From Scleropages formosus (taxonomy: Eukaryota; Chordata; Actinopteri; Osteoglossiformes; Osteoglossidae): a stretch of 64,000 nt of DNA. Where the stretch lies: the NCBI RefSeq assembly GCF_900964775.1, contig NC_041821.1:9931394-9995393 (forward strand). The letters run 5' to 3'. The notes below the pieces were generated by a model. It was not told the DNA's origin. It was given only the letters and a program-made list of their open reading frames with translations, and did no database searches. Both the position numbers and the translations under genes were made by a program. Shown here piece by piece: positions 24,147 to 37,538 of the stretch (the first letter of the stretch is position 1; every line of letters begins with the position of its first letter).

Positions 24147-25995
24147 ATAGGATGTTTAGTCAATTACAAAAAGATGACAAGGTGAAGAGAACAACATTTT
24201 ATAGCGGAAGGACACAGATCCGGAGCAGTCTCTGTTAATTACCCTAAGGAACAAGAGGGACTGTGGGAAGAAAGGATGACGTGTCGGCCAAAATGACAGA
24301 AGTATACATTCAGAAGTAAACTTCAACATGTACTGTGTGTGAAGTTGCATAGTGACAAGGAGCAAGGAAGCACTGATTAAAAGCACAGAAGAGAGAAATG
24401 AAAAGAGAAACAGACAGGCTGGGTTGAGAAGAATAATGTATGAGAAAAAGGATCTGCAGACTCCCTTTTTTAATTTTTAACAAGACTTGCTGGGCAGCTT
24501 GGGAGATGCACTTATAAATGCAAGAAAGCCTGCTGCACTGAAACAATGTTAAAATTGCCCATTTTAGCACTTTGATCCAATAATCTGCTCTGATATCACA
24601 CACTGTCCAAAGTTTTGTGAATAAAATCTTCATAAATATGGAGCACTACAGATAACTGAATACACATTTTAGATGATCTGGCACTTTCATCAATAAGGAC
24701 TATTATTCAGTGTCATCTTCAGGTGTTTTTCTTTACAAATACACTCACACCCACAGGAGTTTCAGAAGTTTAATTTCGTTACCGAAATAACCAAAGGGCA
24801 GCATGATGAGAGGATGCCAAAACCCACCTGATCTTCTTTCATTCCCTTTTTGGTGGAAATTTACAAGCTTGAGCAGTGTCGGCCAAATAGGAAGAGAGTG
24901 GGTAGCTCAAACACACAAGCCTGTGTCACTGAATCAAACTAATCATTTACTCTAGCGCCTGCTACAGGAAGACAGTAACTTTACTCAAGAATATCCAACA
25001 TATCAGGCCAACTCTGTAACTTAGTTTACTGCTGTGCTTAACATGTAAAATCATGCGGTGTATGTGGAGACTAAATGGAATTTAGACCACGTTTAGAAAC
25101 ACATTTTTTAAAAAAATCTGCAGAAAATGTACAGATCCAATAAAAGTCAGAAACCACTGATATGAACTTTTATATTTAAACAAATATTAGAATATTTTCA
25201 TTTTAAGCAATATAATCAAATATTCAAATAGTATAAAACATCAAAATACACATCTCAATTTGTCAAAATTCCTTTTAAGTGTTCGATACTTAAAGTATGC
25301 TGAGAGAAAAAAAAAAAAACATTTTAATGAAAGTTAAATACAAAGCATTTTTTTGTGTATTTTAAAAATAACTATCATGATTATTGCACATAAAGTTACA
25401 TTAACATCCTTTCAGGGATTTGAAACATTTCAAGGGATTGATAAAGTTTTTTTAATTAAAGTATAGCTGGAAACGGAACTTTGGATTTCTTGTAACAGCT
25501 GACCAATCATAAACTCCAATAAAAATTAACTTGGCTAGATTAAAAGCTTGAACTCTGTAGTGAGTAAACCATTAACTTTAGAAAAAAATTAAAACTTTAC
25601 AGAAACAAATGACTTAAAACTGTAAATGAATGAGGACGCAAGACTCAAAACTTGCGCTAGAATTAAAAAAATATGCAGTTGGATTGCATAAAAAATACAT
25701 GACAAACTGTTGATGCTTCTGCTGGTTATGGCAATGTATATGGTTATATGTTGGTTATAGCTGCCACATAACTGTACCGAAGTACGGATTGATATTTATG
25801 TAAACAAAATATACTCCTTATACAATAAACTATAAAATCATTAGTGTTAGCATTCCACATTGCTTATTTAGCATTTTGATTCTCTAGTACAAAACATAGT
25901 CTTTTTTCATATATACACAAATATAGGTAGGAGAAAAGGGTAGGCAGCAAAAAGTAAGTATGGGCACTCTAAAAATCGGAATGAAGTAAAGTGTG

Positions 25996-26052
25996 TGAGA
26001 GAGAGAAGTGAGAGAGAGAAAGAGAGAGAAGGGAGAGAAAGACAGAGACAGA
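25996..26052. repeat. (GA)n-rich tract
   Basis: GAGAGAGAAGTGAGAGAGAG-type low-complexity sequence in the presumed 3' UTR of N4BP2, starting about 40 bp beyond its stop codon. Confidence 0.7.
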
Positions 26053-26092
26053 CATTTTCTGTGTGTTTTCATGAGTCAACATTCAGCCTGTT

Positions 26093-29000
26093 TCAGTGTA
26101 AGGTGACCAGCAGCAGTCCAGTCTTTGGCTCGGTGAACCTGCATGAGAGAACAAGTAGGAAATTACACATTTTTGAAAAGAATAATTCCTCTGTTTTAGT
26201 CACATCACTTCTTTCATCCTTCTCATGTCCACCCTTTCACAGCAGTCTATGGTGGCTGTTTCATGCACAGCACAGGCGCAAACATCACAGGGAGAAAGAT
26301 CAATAGCAACGTATACGTTAAATTCCACACAACAGGACACACCAACAACTGGCTTACTGCAGTGTGATCCTATGGCTGTGCCTTTAAATGCAAATGCAGT
26401 GAAATCAATGGGTGCATTGTGCCTATAAAGCAGAAGAGGGACTCTCACCGAAAGGAGTGCAAAACTCTGCCAAGGTAGGAGGGGGAAGCTTCCGTCTCAC
26501 CTGTAGCTGTGGCTCTTGAGGTAATCGATGACGGCCGGCCGGATGCGGGCCACGCCTCCCAGGCTGTGGTTCCCTCTTCCTGTGATGACTGACAGTTGAG
26601 GTCTGCACCCACTGTTCTGACACTCTGCAGGGGTGAGGGGGCACAGGAAGCAAGACTGGAGAGGTGGACACCGTGTTCACAAAGAAAACAGTTGCTGAGA
26701 TGCTGTTGCTAACCAGGAGCTAAAAGTTGAGAGGCTCCTGGCAGAGATATGAACCGCATGTGTCCCGTACACAGACAGAAAGCAGCCCCCCTCACAGTGA
26801 GGTTGATCACACAGTTACACACAGGCAGGCAGACTGACATTAGACAAGAAGACAAAGGAAACTGCCTCACTCACACCTGTACATCTGAACTGTTGATACC
26901 TGCTGGCAACCTCAACCTAAACAAGGGGTACAGGGCATCCTTATGACAGGGACCTGCCCTTTGTACTTTCCGTTCTCACATGGCGCCCACCTCTCACGCC
27001 CCCATTATTCCATCACAGGGCAATATTGGTGCGGTCCTCGAGTGTGACGATGTTGCCAAGCTTCAGCTATTCTCAAGGGGGAAGACGTGCAAGCTGAAGA
27101 CCCTTGCAAAAAACCGAAAATAACCACTTTATAAAGTAGACCGGAAACTATAAAAATTAATGAGGATAACCTTGAATCGAGCCGCTCGTTCCTAGGTTGT
27201 AGTTGATATTCTTCACCTTGGCCGTGGAAAACAAAACAATGAAAAAATGAGACCGCGGAATCAATTTTTCCGAGGCCTTCAAAAACAAACTCTATTGTAA
27301 AAACAGTTTTTTAATGTTCTGTTCAAAGAAAGTCAGAATTGAGCACAGTTAGCAGCTTGTTCCGACATATCCTCGAGCGTCTATCTGCTCAACACATCCA
27401 TTTCTCACCATGTGTCCAGATAAAAAATAATCAACCTCATGGACACCCATTGTCTCCTTCATTACAAAACAGCCAAACAAAATAGCTGCTGTAGCACTTC
27501 ACGACTGCAAAGACGAATGAGAAATTGGTCACTAAAAAGAGATTTGAGCAAACACAAAAGAAGAGAGTCAAAACCTTTATGCAGCTACTCGTATGATGTA
27601 AACCTTTTCATATGGTAGAATGGGAAAAACGGACCGTACTGTAGAATCATGTTTCTGCACCCAAATCTCTCCTTCTGTTGATGTAATGCACTCTTTGTTT
27701 TGTTCTCTGAAATGTACATCGCTTTGGAGAAAATGGTCTGCTAAATGAATAAATGTAAATGTGTTGTGCCTTTAATCCTCTCATGTGTATCTATGTGTAA
27801 CTAGTGAAGCTTTCCCAGTGGACTAGTGGACTTTCCAAATGTCCACACACTTATCACTTTGAACGAAGAACATGGAGTGTTTACCTCAAAAAAACCTTAC
27901 CCTCTAAAAACTTTAGCCTCATGTTTTTTTCTGCTATTAATACTGTATATTCCTGATGTACAAATTGTGGTTTGACTTTGGTGTTTTGATATTTACCCCA
28001 GACCTAACAACTCCCTTAAATGAATCTAAGGTGAGCGGGGCAGTTCCTGTGTAACTTGCAAAATAGAAACAAAATACCACTTCTGTGAAATACATCTTCC
28101 CTGTAAAGTGTCAATCTTCATTCCGTTACCTTTAGTTTTGTCCTCCAGCACCTGTGCTAAGTGGTAAAGTGCCTCATCCACATGCAGACCGTGCAGGTCC
28201 AGAATGTTCTGGGGCAAGAGTGAGGCATTAACCCTCTTGAAGATCTGCATGGCAGCTCGGTGATTCGCTTCCTTCATCTTCAGCCCATGGAGGTGACCCT
28301 TAAGACAAAGGACACATAGGAAAAGTAAGTCAGCTGTACCAATTACTTTTCTTGGTTCACTGATGCTCTTCACCTATTCTGGTTGCCAACCTGCTGGGCA
28401 TAGAAACTGGCTACATCCTTCATGCCCCGGGTGTATGCATCGGCTGCCTTGCCAATGCATTCCTGCTGCTTCTTTCTCTGCAGCACCGCCTCTGCACGGA
28501 AATCTTCATACTCTGGGTCGTCTGTGTCCTGGAACTGGACCACTTCTGGCTCCTTGGTCTTGCTTGTCTGAGGCTAGAGAAGGAAGTAAGCTTAGGATTT
28601 TGCAGGACAGTAGTTCCACAGAAATAAAAGTCTGCAGTAGGCTACCCACAAGGTCTTTGCTCTCCGTGTCCCTGTGCTGGGAGGCCTCTGGTGCCACCAC
28701 TGTTTTCACTGGCTCCTCATTCAAGAGTGTTCTTAGGAACTGCTCTGTCCGCTCCAAGGAGTAGCTGCCAGCAGGGGGGGGAAAAAAAGCAGCACATCTA
28801 GGGTTAGAGGGAACATTGCACACGTGGTGGTTATGGCAAACTGCAAAAATATATACAATCGTACCCAAAGACAGAGGCATTTGAGTTACAAGGATCCATC
28901 TTTACAAGGAGTTTCATTTAATACCTCTATGTTGGCTTAAGAGCCACTTTTTAACATTTATAAAAACCTCATTTGGATTTCATGTACCTCCCAACAGCAG

Positions 29001-32000
29001 AGCAGCAGAAGACTTAAACGTTTACATTTATTCAGACACTTTTCTCCAAAATGGCATATAAAGATTAACAACTTGTGCTTAGCTCGTGCCTTTATCCAGT
29101 GTCTTACAGTGTAAGATATACTGAACTGCCCATAGTCATTCATTTATGCCACAAAGCAATGTAACACCCACGTACTATGAGCAATTTAGAGTCACCAGTT
29201 CACCTGAAACATGTCTTTAGACACAGGGGAAACTAGAACACTTGGAGGAAACCCATGTGAAAATGGGATGAACATGCAAGTATCACACAGAATGAGCACC
29301 TTTCACCTGTTATAATCTCAGTAATCATGGCCCCTATTTGAACTATCCAAACAATTACAAATTGTTCCATGTAAAATTAATTTGCATTGTTTTCATTGAT
29401 TACTTTTGTCTTCATTATTTTCTTTTTTGCATTAAAACTTAAATTAAATACATGTGATATTCAGTGTTTATGTATTATCTTTTCTTTGTGTTTGTTAAGT
29501 ATACGGTAAAAAATAGCCTTAGAGTAAACAATGAAGGCAAAGTGTTTTCTTATGTAATGATATAACTAAAGTCAATTATTGAATTTGTACATTTTAATAG
29601 GATCTGGTGATATTTTAGCATGAGGAGATAAATTTTTGACTCAGAAACGCATACCCATTCTAAGGATAACACAAACCCTGTGCAAACAGCTGGTTCTTAT
29701 CACAGGTTGCTAGAATGCTTTTATGCTGACTCCAATGCTTACTTTTGGTCCCTGAAAATGTCCTTCAGAAAGTGGCGGTCAATGGTTGGAAACAAGCTGT
29801 ACAGCTGGTGCTCCTTCAGCAGTGTGGCGCTGTCCTTCTGCTGAGCTTCCATGCGATTTAGCTGCAATTACAGCGGCAAAAAAGAATGACTTCTCAGTCA
29901 GGAGTATCAGCATGCTATTTGTAATACTGACAGTACACCGGTCTATGTGATTCCGTGTCATCTTCAGCGTGAACACATTCATCAAATTGATTGCAAGACG
30001 CCTGTGTAACACCAGCTGAAGATACCTTCTCCATGTTCTGCTGGAGAGCCTCCTCCTCCAACATAATGTCCCTCAGAGACACATAAGGCTGAAAAGCATT
30101 CCAGTGATCCATGTAGGGCAAGTCATCCGAGTGGCCAAGGGACACCAACCCATCTGGACAAAGCAAGAGCTGTGAAATCTTCCCATGGTTCCCCGGCTTG
30201 GCCGACTGAGAGTCTCCCCAGTGGACTGAGCCTGGTCACCCGACAGAATACCAAAGTAGAGAAGTCAAAAGCAATAGCGGGAAGAGGAAGGAAATTAGAA
30301 AGGATATCATGACAAACTTTACTCAGGGGGTCCTCAGGACTTACTCTCCTGTAGCAGACAGTACGAGAGCACTTCCTGTCTCTTCCGTTTCTGGGAAAAT
30401 AGATGAACAGTTCATATAAACAAATGAAAAGTTACACGCACTCAATATTCACGAAAATCCCCCAGATCCATCTCTACAAACATGAATAGTGTCCTTCCAT
30501 TTCTGGTGCAGAAGACGTGCAAGGCTCAGGTCGATTTGCACTGCACAGTCTTCAGGAGACAAACTACCTGAAGAGAACAAATCAGAAAATCAACTCATGA
30601 TTGATGACATACTGATAATCAAATACTTGTCATTAAATGTTACTAAAGGCATTTGCACCTGATTAATATATATTTCTCTTACCAGGATCAATGCCCACAG
30701 GGCCAAAGAGCTCAGTGAGTTGCAAAGCAAGCTCTGTGGGCAACTTCAGCTCTAGGGTCTGGATATTCACAGGTTGGCACTGCTGCTTGGCCTGGCTGGC
30801 TCTGTCCCTCTCCCTCTGCTTGTCTCCTGCTTGCTTTTTCTCCAGCTCCATTATCTGTTCCAGCAAAGACTCACTGACTTCACCTTCAAACAAGAGGTTA
30901 CCAATCTCCTCATACTCAGTTTCTAGAAGGCAAGGTCCTGCTACTTCCTCTTCTTCCATTGGTGCAAGTGTTTCAGGTTCTTCAGTACTACAACCTTCAT
31001 GCTTCTCAATCTGGTTCTCTGATCTCCTTTCTTGTTCTTCAGTGGCTTTTTCTTGAAAGCCCATCAGCTCAGGAGATTTTCTAATCTCAGCTGAGGGGCA
31101 ATCTGCCACTGGTTCTTCAGGAACAGGGATACTGTTCCCAAGTTCAACAGCTATGACAGGTTCAGCTGCTCCAACAGGGTCAACAGGTCTCGAGCTCACT
31201 GCACTGCTCTCCACATTTGACAGCTCTCCACTTGTAGAAAGGGTCACCTCAGAACCAGAGCACAACTCCAACCCCCCATAACTCTCTGTTCTGGGACACT
31301 GGGCTTCAAAGGAGGCAAAAGCAGTTGAATTTTCAGTAGCGGAGACAACTGTTTCTACTTCCAAACAAGAACTAGGTATCTTTACAGACACGTGGGAGTC
31401 AACCCAACTGCACTGAGTGAAGTGATCCTTGTCCACTGCATCATCCTCCTCATCATCTTTGAAGAACCACTCTCCTGAGTCAAGCAGAAGATTGGTAGTC
31501 CACTCCATATCTTGGTGGCACTTGTCATACAAGTCCTCCAGCATGTCAAAGGCGACTAGCTTGAAGTGGCGGCTGAGGATCTGCAAGTTTTCAAGCTTAT
31601 TGTTGCCACCACTTAGTTCCTGCTCCTCAACTAGAGTGCCTTTGTCATGCATCACTCTATACGGCACCTCCTGGTGACCTGAGCCTTCAACAAGTTCAAC
31701 TGATTTAGGAATGAAGCGAGAGGAGTTCCCTTCCATTTCTTTCACTTCAAGATCAACAGTGCTTATTTGATGCTGCCGATCAATCCTCCAGAGGAGAGCG
31801 AAGTCTTGAGGGTTAGTCTGTGTGGCAGAATCCATACCAGTCACAGAGCTGCGTATAACTGGGTCTGGAGACACAGGACCTAAGTGGGGGAATAACTGAG
31901 GGGACTCTAGCTGTAATTTAGGTGACGTGGGGCTGTTGTTGGTGAAGGTGAGTGCCAGTTTGCACTGTTTTCCTGATCTCCGGCTGTGTCTCAGCCTGCG

Positions 32001-35000
32001 CTCATGACTACCCGCGGTTCCAGCCACCACTGGCGTGCCATCCATCAGAGCACTTCCAGCTGCAAGAGATCCAGATTTTGGGTCAGTGGTCACACAGGAA
32101 CTCTGACACACTTCCAAGTCTCCATGTTGGAGTTCCTCACTTCTATCAGGCATACTGATGCTGTTATTCTTGGTCAATGACAACACATCAACCTTCTTGA
32201 TGATGCCGGATGTCTTCATCACCCGTTCTTCAGATGTTTTCTGGGACAAGTCCTCCGCAAGTGTGGCATCTACCTCTGTCCAGTCTTCCACACAGTCCAG
32301 CAGCTCAGGCCTGGAGTCCTTTCCTGTTCTTTGACTTTCTCCTTCCTTGCCGGAGACAGAACTGACCTCCCTCACAACATCTGCGGCTTCTACAATCAAG
32401 TCTTCTGAGTTAAAGCGCAAATCAAAAAATCCAGGCAGGGAGTCCACAAAGGTGGTCATTTGTTTTTGGGATGTTTCAGTATCCACTTGCAATAGATCTA
32501 AAAGTTTCTGAAACTCAGTTACAAGTGGATTGCAATTATTTTGTATTTGGCCATCATCACTCACAACCTGTTCTTCTGAACCTTTCTTCAGAGCCTGACT
32601 GTTTTTCTCACCTCTTGTCCTCTGCTCCCGCTGCTCCAGAGCCTCTGTGGGCCAGTCACCCACAAAATCCAGCAGCTCTGGCTTCACAGAGTCACCTCCA
32701 GTTGTCTGAAAGTCACTGTCTTTAACATCGCCATCCTCTACGACAACATGCCCAAGGGGGAGATCATCATCATCATCCACCAGGGCATTTTCATCTGCAT
32801 CAACCTGCTTGGTGCAACCTCTGTCACGCCTCACTCTCTGGCTAATTGACTCAAAAAATGCAACAGGTTCTTCATCTGCTTGGTCCTTCACATCAAACTG
32901 CAGGGTCTCCTTGTCATCTGGGATCCCTCTTTCATTTGGAGCTGCTGAGCAGTTCCCCACCATCCAGTTTTCTGTATGTCCTTCCTGCAGCTCAGTACTG
33001 GCCACATCAAGCTCAAGCACTCTGCCTATTTCATGTCCCTCTGCCTGCAGGTGCAGGTACTGACTGGAAGTGGAGCTGCTATCAGTTTGATTACTGCTGC
33101 TGCTGCTGTCACCCATGCTTTCCTCTTTGGTATAACACCCTCCCACTGATGACACATCTGGAAGAGAGTCAAAGAGCTGGAAATGGGCCTTTGCCGACTC
33201 CAGGTTTAAATGAGGCTCCTCTACCAGATCTGGCCTCACGTCAGATGCTGAAGGCCTGTGGACACAGGGCAAGGGAAGAAAAGCGGCATATTAGCAAGGG
33301 CTTCCTCCACACCATCCCTTTCAGCCCCCTTTTCGTACAGTTTGCCTAATTTCCATCTGTATGCCTGGAATCCTTTATAGGGGGAAAAGGTGTAGAGAGT
33401 ACTGATGACTCACTGTGAAAGGCTAGTCTCCTGAGAGGGCTGCACTGCATCAACACTTGGCTCTAGTGGCTTCTTGAAGGAACACATGATGGAGTCTATC
33501 GAGACGTGACGGTCAAAATGATCCAGCATGCGCCTGATCTTCTCCTTCTGCACTCCATGTTTGGTGCGCCTGAAGAGACAACAGCAAGAATGCAAACCAC
33601 ATACAAACACACGTATAAAAATGGGTTTAAGCCCCTAATTGCGCTGAGAAAGCAATTCAACATCTTTATGCATACAATCACGTGTTATTTAAAAGTATGC
33701 CACCCACAGCAATTACTATCCGAGTTAGACACGTATCCAAGATAGCACAGAGTGTAAGTTTGCATGGAAAAATGCCAGCCTGCAGGCTCCTTAACAGGCC
33801 TTGCATACCTTTCCAGCTCCCTAGGCTTGAATCTCCACCAGGTGTCAGGTTCACGAAACATGACCTTGTACTTATACTGGAGAGCCTGCAAAGATGGAAA
33901 AACAGACATCGATGAAAAACTGTTTGTTTTTTGTATCACTTTGACTAAATGAAGACTATAAAGCAACAAACTGAAGATTTGAGCAGAGAATTTACATTTA
34001 TTCACTTAGCAGACGCTTTTCTCTAAAGCGACGTACATCTCATAGAACATACAATTTGTGCATTACGTTAGGAGAAAGAGACATATTTGCAGACGTGTGA
34101 TTCTTAAGTACAGTTAATTTGTTTCTTTTCACCATATGAACCAATCTTCATTACACAAATAGCTACATAAAACTCAGAATATTGACAATTCCTGATCACC
34201 TTCCTACTAAGTTCTTTTTTTTGGGAGATACACAAATATTTACATACATTACAGGAGTAGCTGCGTAAAGGCTTATCCAGGCATGATCTTAAAGTTATGG
34301 TGCATGAACATTTACACCTTACATGAACATGTGTATAGCATATGTTTAATCTTCAGAATACAACTGTTATAACTGAGAAGCATGATGCTGTTTCAAAGCA
34401 CCAACCAACAGCTGCTACAGAAGGGTGTGCTGGGCTGAACTGCGACCAGAAGCAGCACACTGAATGGGCCTCGTCACAAGGCTGTGTACGAGTCCTGATG
34501 ACTATAAGTGTTGTGTTGACAGTCTAGGACTTTGCTAACGGTCTTGGGAGTGTTCTTCTGTGGCGGTACAGACAGGTGACTAACCAGAGCAACATATGGT
34601 TTCATTTCCCAACTTTGCATGTTGGTGTTGTCGATGATGATGGGAGAGACACCCTTTTCGAAAGCCTCCTTGGCTATAAAAAAAGGAGGAAGAAAGTACT
34701 GTGTCTAACTTGTATTATAAACATGAACTTCAACATAGTTCACACTAAGACGGTGCAGCGGCAGGAAAAAATTTGGCTATAAATGTGAACTATTATGCTC
34801 CTTGCGCTCCACATCACACATTGCAAAAACATACATTTCTTATATAAGTTGAATTTTAATTAATTTTTGAGCTATTTTTAAAGTGTTGAATAAGAAATTG
34901 AAAATTAGTATAAAGTATTTTGTTCTTTACCTAAACATAAGCGATATGAATGAGAAATGTAATAAAATTCAGGAGAAAAAAAATCTGAACATAAATAAAC

Positions 35001-37538
35001 TGAGTGGGAATCTAAAGGCAAATAAGCAGAAAAAGATCAGCGATACCTCTTTTTTGATTCCATTCATGGGCTTCACTGAGTACTGACTGATCATAGCAAT
35101 AACGTCCATCGCGCACAAAATAGTCATCCGTACTTAACACCACACCACCCCGGTTCTGTTGTAGAATACTCCTGTAAACAATGGCAGAGGTACAAATCAG
35201 TGCATGTTTAGAATCAGCAGCTGGAATTTGAAGACACATACAGAAATCAGTATAACATGTAAAGTGACTTTGATTGTTAAACTAAGCACCTGGCCAAAGC
35301 AGATTTTCCAGACCCAGGGGCCCCCCTCATCAGCACCAGAACCTGGCCAAATAGACGAGTAGGCCTTGATGGCTGCAGAGGTTTGGCACCTGCTGATACT
35401 GCCCAGGATTTTGGTATGGTAGCTGCTGGTTTTATCGGTGCCTGCATCCCGAAACCACGTACTGTCCAGTCCACTGTAGGCAGCATGTTCCAAGGTATGT
35501 GATTCTGCACCACGGGGGTGATGAAGACCGGCCTGTTCACATGAGGCATGAACTCGGAAGCCTGCATGTTCCAGAAATTGGACGAGGCTGTCTGAGGAGG
35601 CTCTTGTGAATTTTTTGGCAGGGATGTGCCTCTATCACCACCAGGCAGGGCTGCCCCCTCAAAGCTAGACTCCATGAATTGACTGCCATCTGAGGTGTTG
35701 GGTTTGGGGCTCTTTCTGTAAGCTTGGAAAGCTGAGGGACGCCCATAGCTCCGGAGGTCCAGTGAAGATGGCTTGTTACTCACAGCCTCTGCAGTCAGAT
35801 GACTGAAGTCCAGCTGGCCAGGTTCTTCTTTATAGACTCTTCCCCCTACAAAGCTGAGCCCACTTACAGGGGACCCTGAGCCTGAGCTGTCCACAGAGAC
35901 CTGTCCAGGCCCATGGCCCTGCTCTGTGCTCGACTGAAGCAGCTCTGGTGGAGGGAGGGAAGAGAGCGAGCAGGAAGAAGAGAAAGGGCTGCCACGAGCA
36001 GTCTGCTGCGTTGAAATGGTCTGCAGTTCCCTGTCAATAAGCACGTCAAAATCCGCCGTGAGGTGCGTTCCGATCACGTCCGAGTCCTCCCCACCCTCAG
36101 GCTTGCCATGCATAGGCCGCGACATGTTGCTCGGCAAAGCCGTAGACGTATCTTCTAGTGGTTTGGGATAGAGCAGAGAGGCAGCCATTTCAAACCCTGA
36201 GACCTGAGGAGGTGCAACCCCTTCAGAAAGCACCAGCAAAGAGTCCATGGCATTCTCCACTGTGAGGGGGGGGGGAAGGAGAAAAAAAACAAAGTATTAA
36301 AAACTAATAAAATTAATTTCATGCTAAAATCTAGGGGACAGCTGGTAGCGCAGTGGTTAGATGTGGGGTCTTTGAACCCAAAGGTCACAGGTTAGACACC
36401 CACCTCTAGCTGTAGGATCCTTGAGCGAGGCACTTACCCCAAATTACTCCATTAAAAAAATGACCCTCCTGTATAAATGGGTAAATAACAGCAGGTACCT
36501 GAACATTGTAAGTTGCTTCAGAGAAAAGCATCAGCTAAATAAATTAATGTAAATATCTTTTACAATAATTATTTTTACCTCCTGGTTCTAGGTGGTATCA
36601 TGTTTTCGGGCGTAGCCATGAAAACTAAGGGTAAAGGGTTCAAATCCCACCTTTGAGCAAGGTACTTACAATGCATTAATATTGTAAGGACACCCTGCTG
36701 TTTAAAAAAAAATGGGTAAATCATGACAAAGCTGATTATCTGTCATTAGTCGCTGGGGAGAAATCATTAAATTAAATATTATTATTATTATTATTAACAA
36801 CAACAAGAACATAAGAATTTAGAGCAATCAATGGTAAATCAACACTGCTACCATATTATATTCTGAGTTCCCAAAGACTTTGTGAACTGTCAGAAATACA
36901 CTGAAACAAGGCAAACTACCACACAGATTAGACTCAGTGTGTAACTGCACTAATGCTGACTTGCTTGCATGTACGAAAAAGGAAAAATATACGGCCAAAA
37001 ATGCACATATCCACACACTGACGAGAAAGTTTTGTCAGCGTCTTATGCATTCGAGGCTCCTTAGAAACTGAATTGAAATGAGTAAACGGTAAAAAAAGAA
37101 AAAAAAAAAAAAACCATGTTTATTTCCACGTGTCAAACTTTGGGGGATCATGGCATGCCTGGCTGCGGTGTGGATAAGAAAAAAAGGGAAACGATCGATT
37201 GCCATCGTGTCACTGCAGAGATCCTGTCTCTCACACACACACGACCCCCTGGTCCAGGAGACACCGCTGTTGACGTCGTTACCTTTGAAATCACACTCGG
37301 CCAACACGATGTAAACAACATCGGGGTCCAAGTGCGAAAACATCTCCTGCATGCGGCTCACCACCGCGTCCCTGTCCAGGGCTCCAGCCTCCGGCGGGCC
37401 ACCCATGATACCGCTGCTGCTAGTAGTTGTGTTTGTGGTGTTGTTGACGTTTCCATGTTCGCTTTGCTGCGCCTTCCCGTCGCTCGGCAGGCCGGACTGC
37501 CGCGCGGGGCTCTGCGAGCTTCTCTTTTTCCTCGGCAT
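26093..37538 (-). CDS. N4BP2: NEDD4-binding protein 2 (polynucleotide kinase / Smr domain protein)
   Basis: Sixteen coding exons on the minus strand: 37538-37283, 36259-35290, 35171-35047, 34673-34585, 33885-33809, 33569-33414, 33255-30683, 30567-30482, 30390-30345, 30153-30026, 29861-29743, 28764-28650, 28573-28391, 28298-28130, 26624-26501 and 26138-26093. They total 5262 bp, 1753 aa (human ~1770), with all phases consistent. N4BP2 binds NEDD4 and BCL3 and has 5'-polynucleotide kinase and Smr nicking activities in mammals. Domains: CUE (about 55-100, [17 protein letters not shown]); P-loop kinase (GAPGSGKS 398-405, DDYF 424-427, DNTN 465-468, REPDTWW); a long acidic poorly conserved exon 7; a second CUE/UBA-like segment (about 1110-1160, [12 protein letters not shown]); DUF1771 (about 1600-1665); and Smr (about 1674-1753, [11 protein letters not shown] and TGRGNHS). 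Exon 8 uses a weak gtttgt donor. Exon 12 uses gtgggt, with a frame-breaking GT four bases downstream. Confidence 0.95.
27600..27764 (+). repeat. LINE/SINE 3' tail
   Basis: Ends in TGTACATCGCTTTGGAGAAA and CTGCTAAATGAATAAATG. It is the sense-strand version of the ends at 10330 and 33990. In N4BP2 intron 14. Confidence 0.55.
29020..29300 (-). repeat. V-SINE-like copy, decayed
   Basis: Begins ACATTTATTCAGACAC and CTTTTCTCCAAAATGG. Further right it has CTTGGAGGAAACCCATGTG and ATGAACATGCAAGTATCACA, matching the cores of the copies at 4655 and 43648 with more substitutions. In N4BP2 intron 11. Confidence 0.5.
33990..34216 (-). repeat. LINE 3'-end fragment (L2/CR1-like), reverse
   Basis: TTTACATTTATTCACTTAGC, CTCATAGAACATACAATTTG, GTGATTCTTAAG and CCTGATCACCTTCCTAC match the copy at 10330-10556 through about 225 bp. 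In N4BP2 intron 4. Confidence 0.6.
36334..36553 (+). repeat. tRNA-derived SINE, near full length
   Basis: Head GGGGACAGCTGGTAGCGCAG, B box AGGTTAGACACCC, then TGTAGGATCCTTGAGC, TATAAATGGGTAAATAA, and the GTTGCTTCAGAGAAAAGC tail. In N4BP2 intron 1, immediately upstream of exon 2. Confidence 0.75.
36588..36782 (+). repeat. tRNA-derived SINE, older copy in tandem
   Basis: GGTTCAAATCCCACCTTTG, GAGCAAGGTACTTAC, AATGGGTAAATCATG and GTCGCTGGGGAGAAAT follow the same family, only about 35 bp after the copy at 36334. It ends in an (ATT)n run. Confidence 0.6.

Larger units (their letters stand above)
19430..26092. other. intergenic interval RHOH/N4BP2
   Basis: About 6.7 kb between the RHOH start codon and the N4BP2 stop codon. 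It contains RHOH upstream DNA with a candidate noncoding first exon near 22.76-22.88 kb, SINE copies at 19.8 and 23.9 kb, and a GA-rich tract next to the N4BP2 stop (25.99-26.05 kb). The remainder is AT-rich unique DNA including the presumed N4BP2 3' UTR. No additional gene recognised. Confidence 0.6.

Noticed and set aside
30691-33349. Several antisense frames of 80-167 codons opposite N4BP2 exon 7
   Set aside because: The sense strand is a continuous 858-codon exon with conserved ends, so the antisense frames are by-products of its composition.
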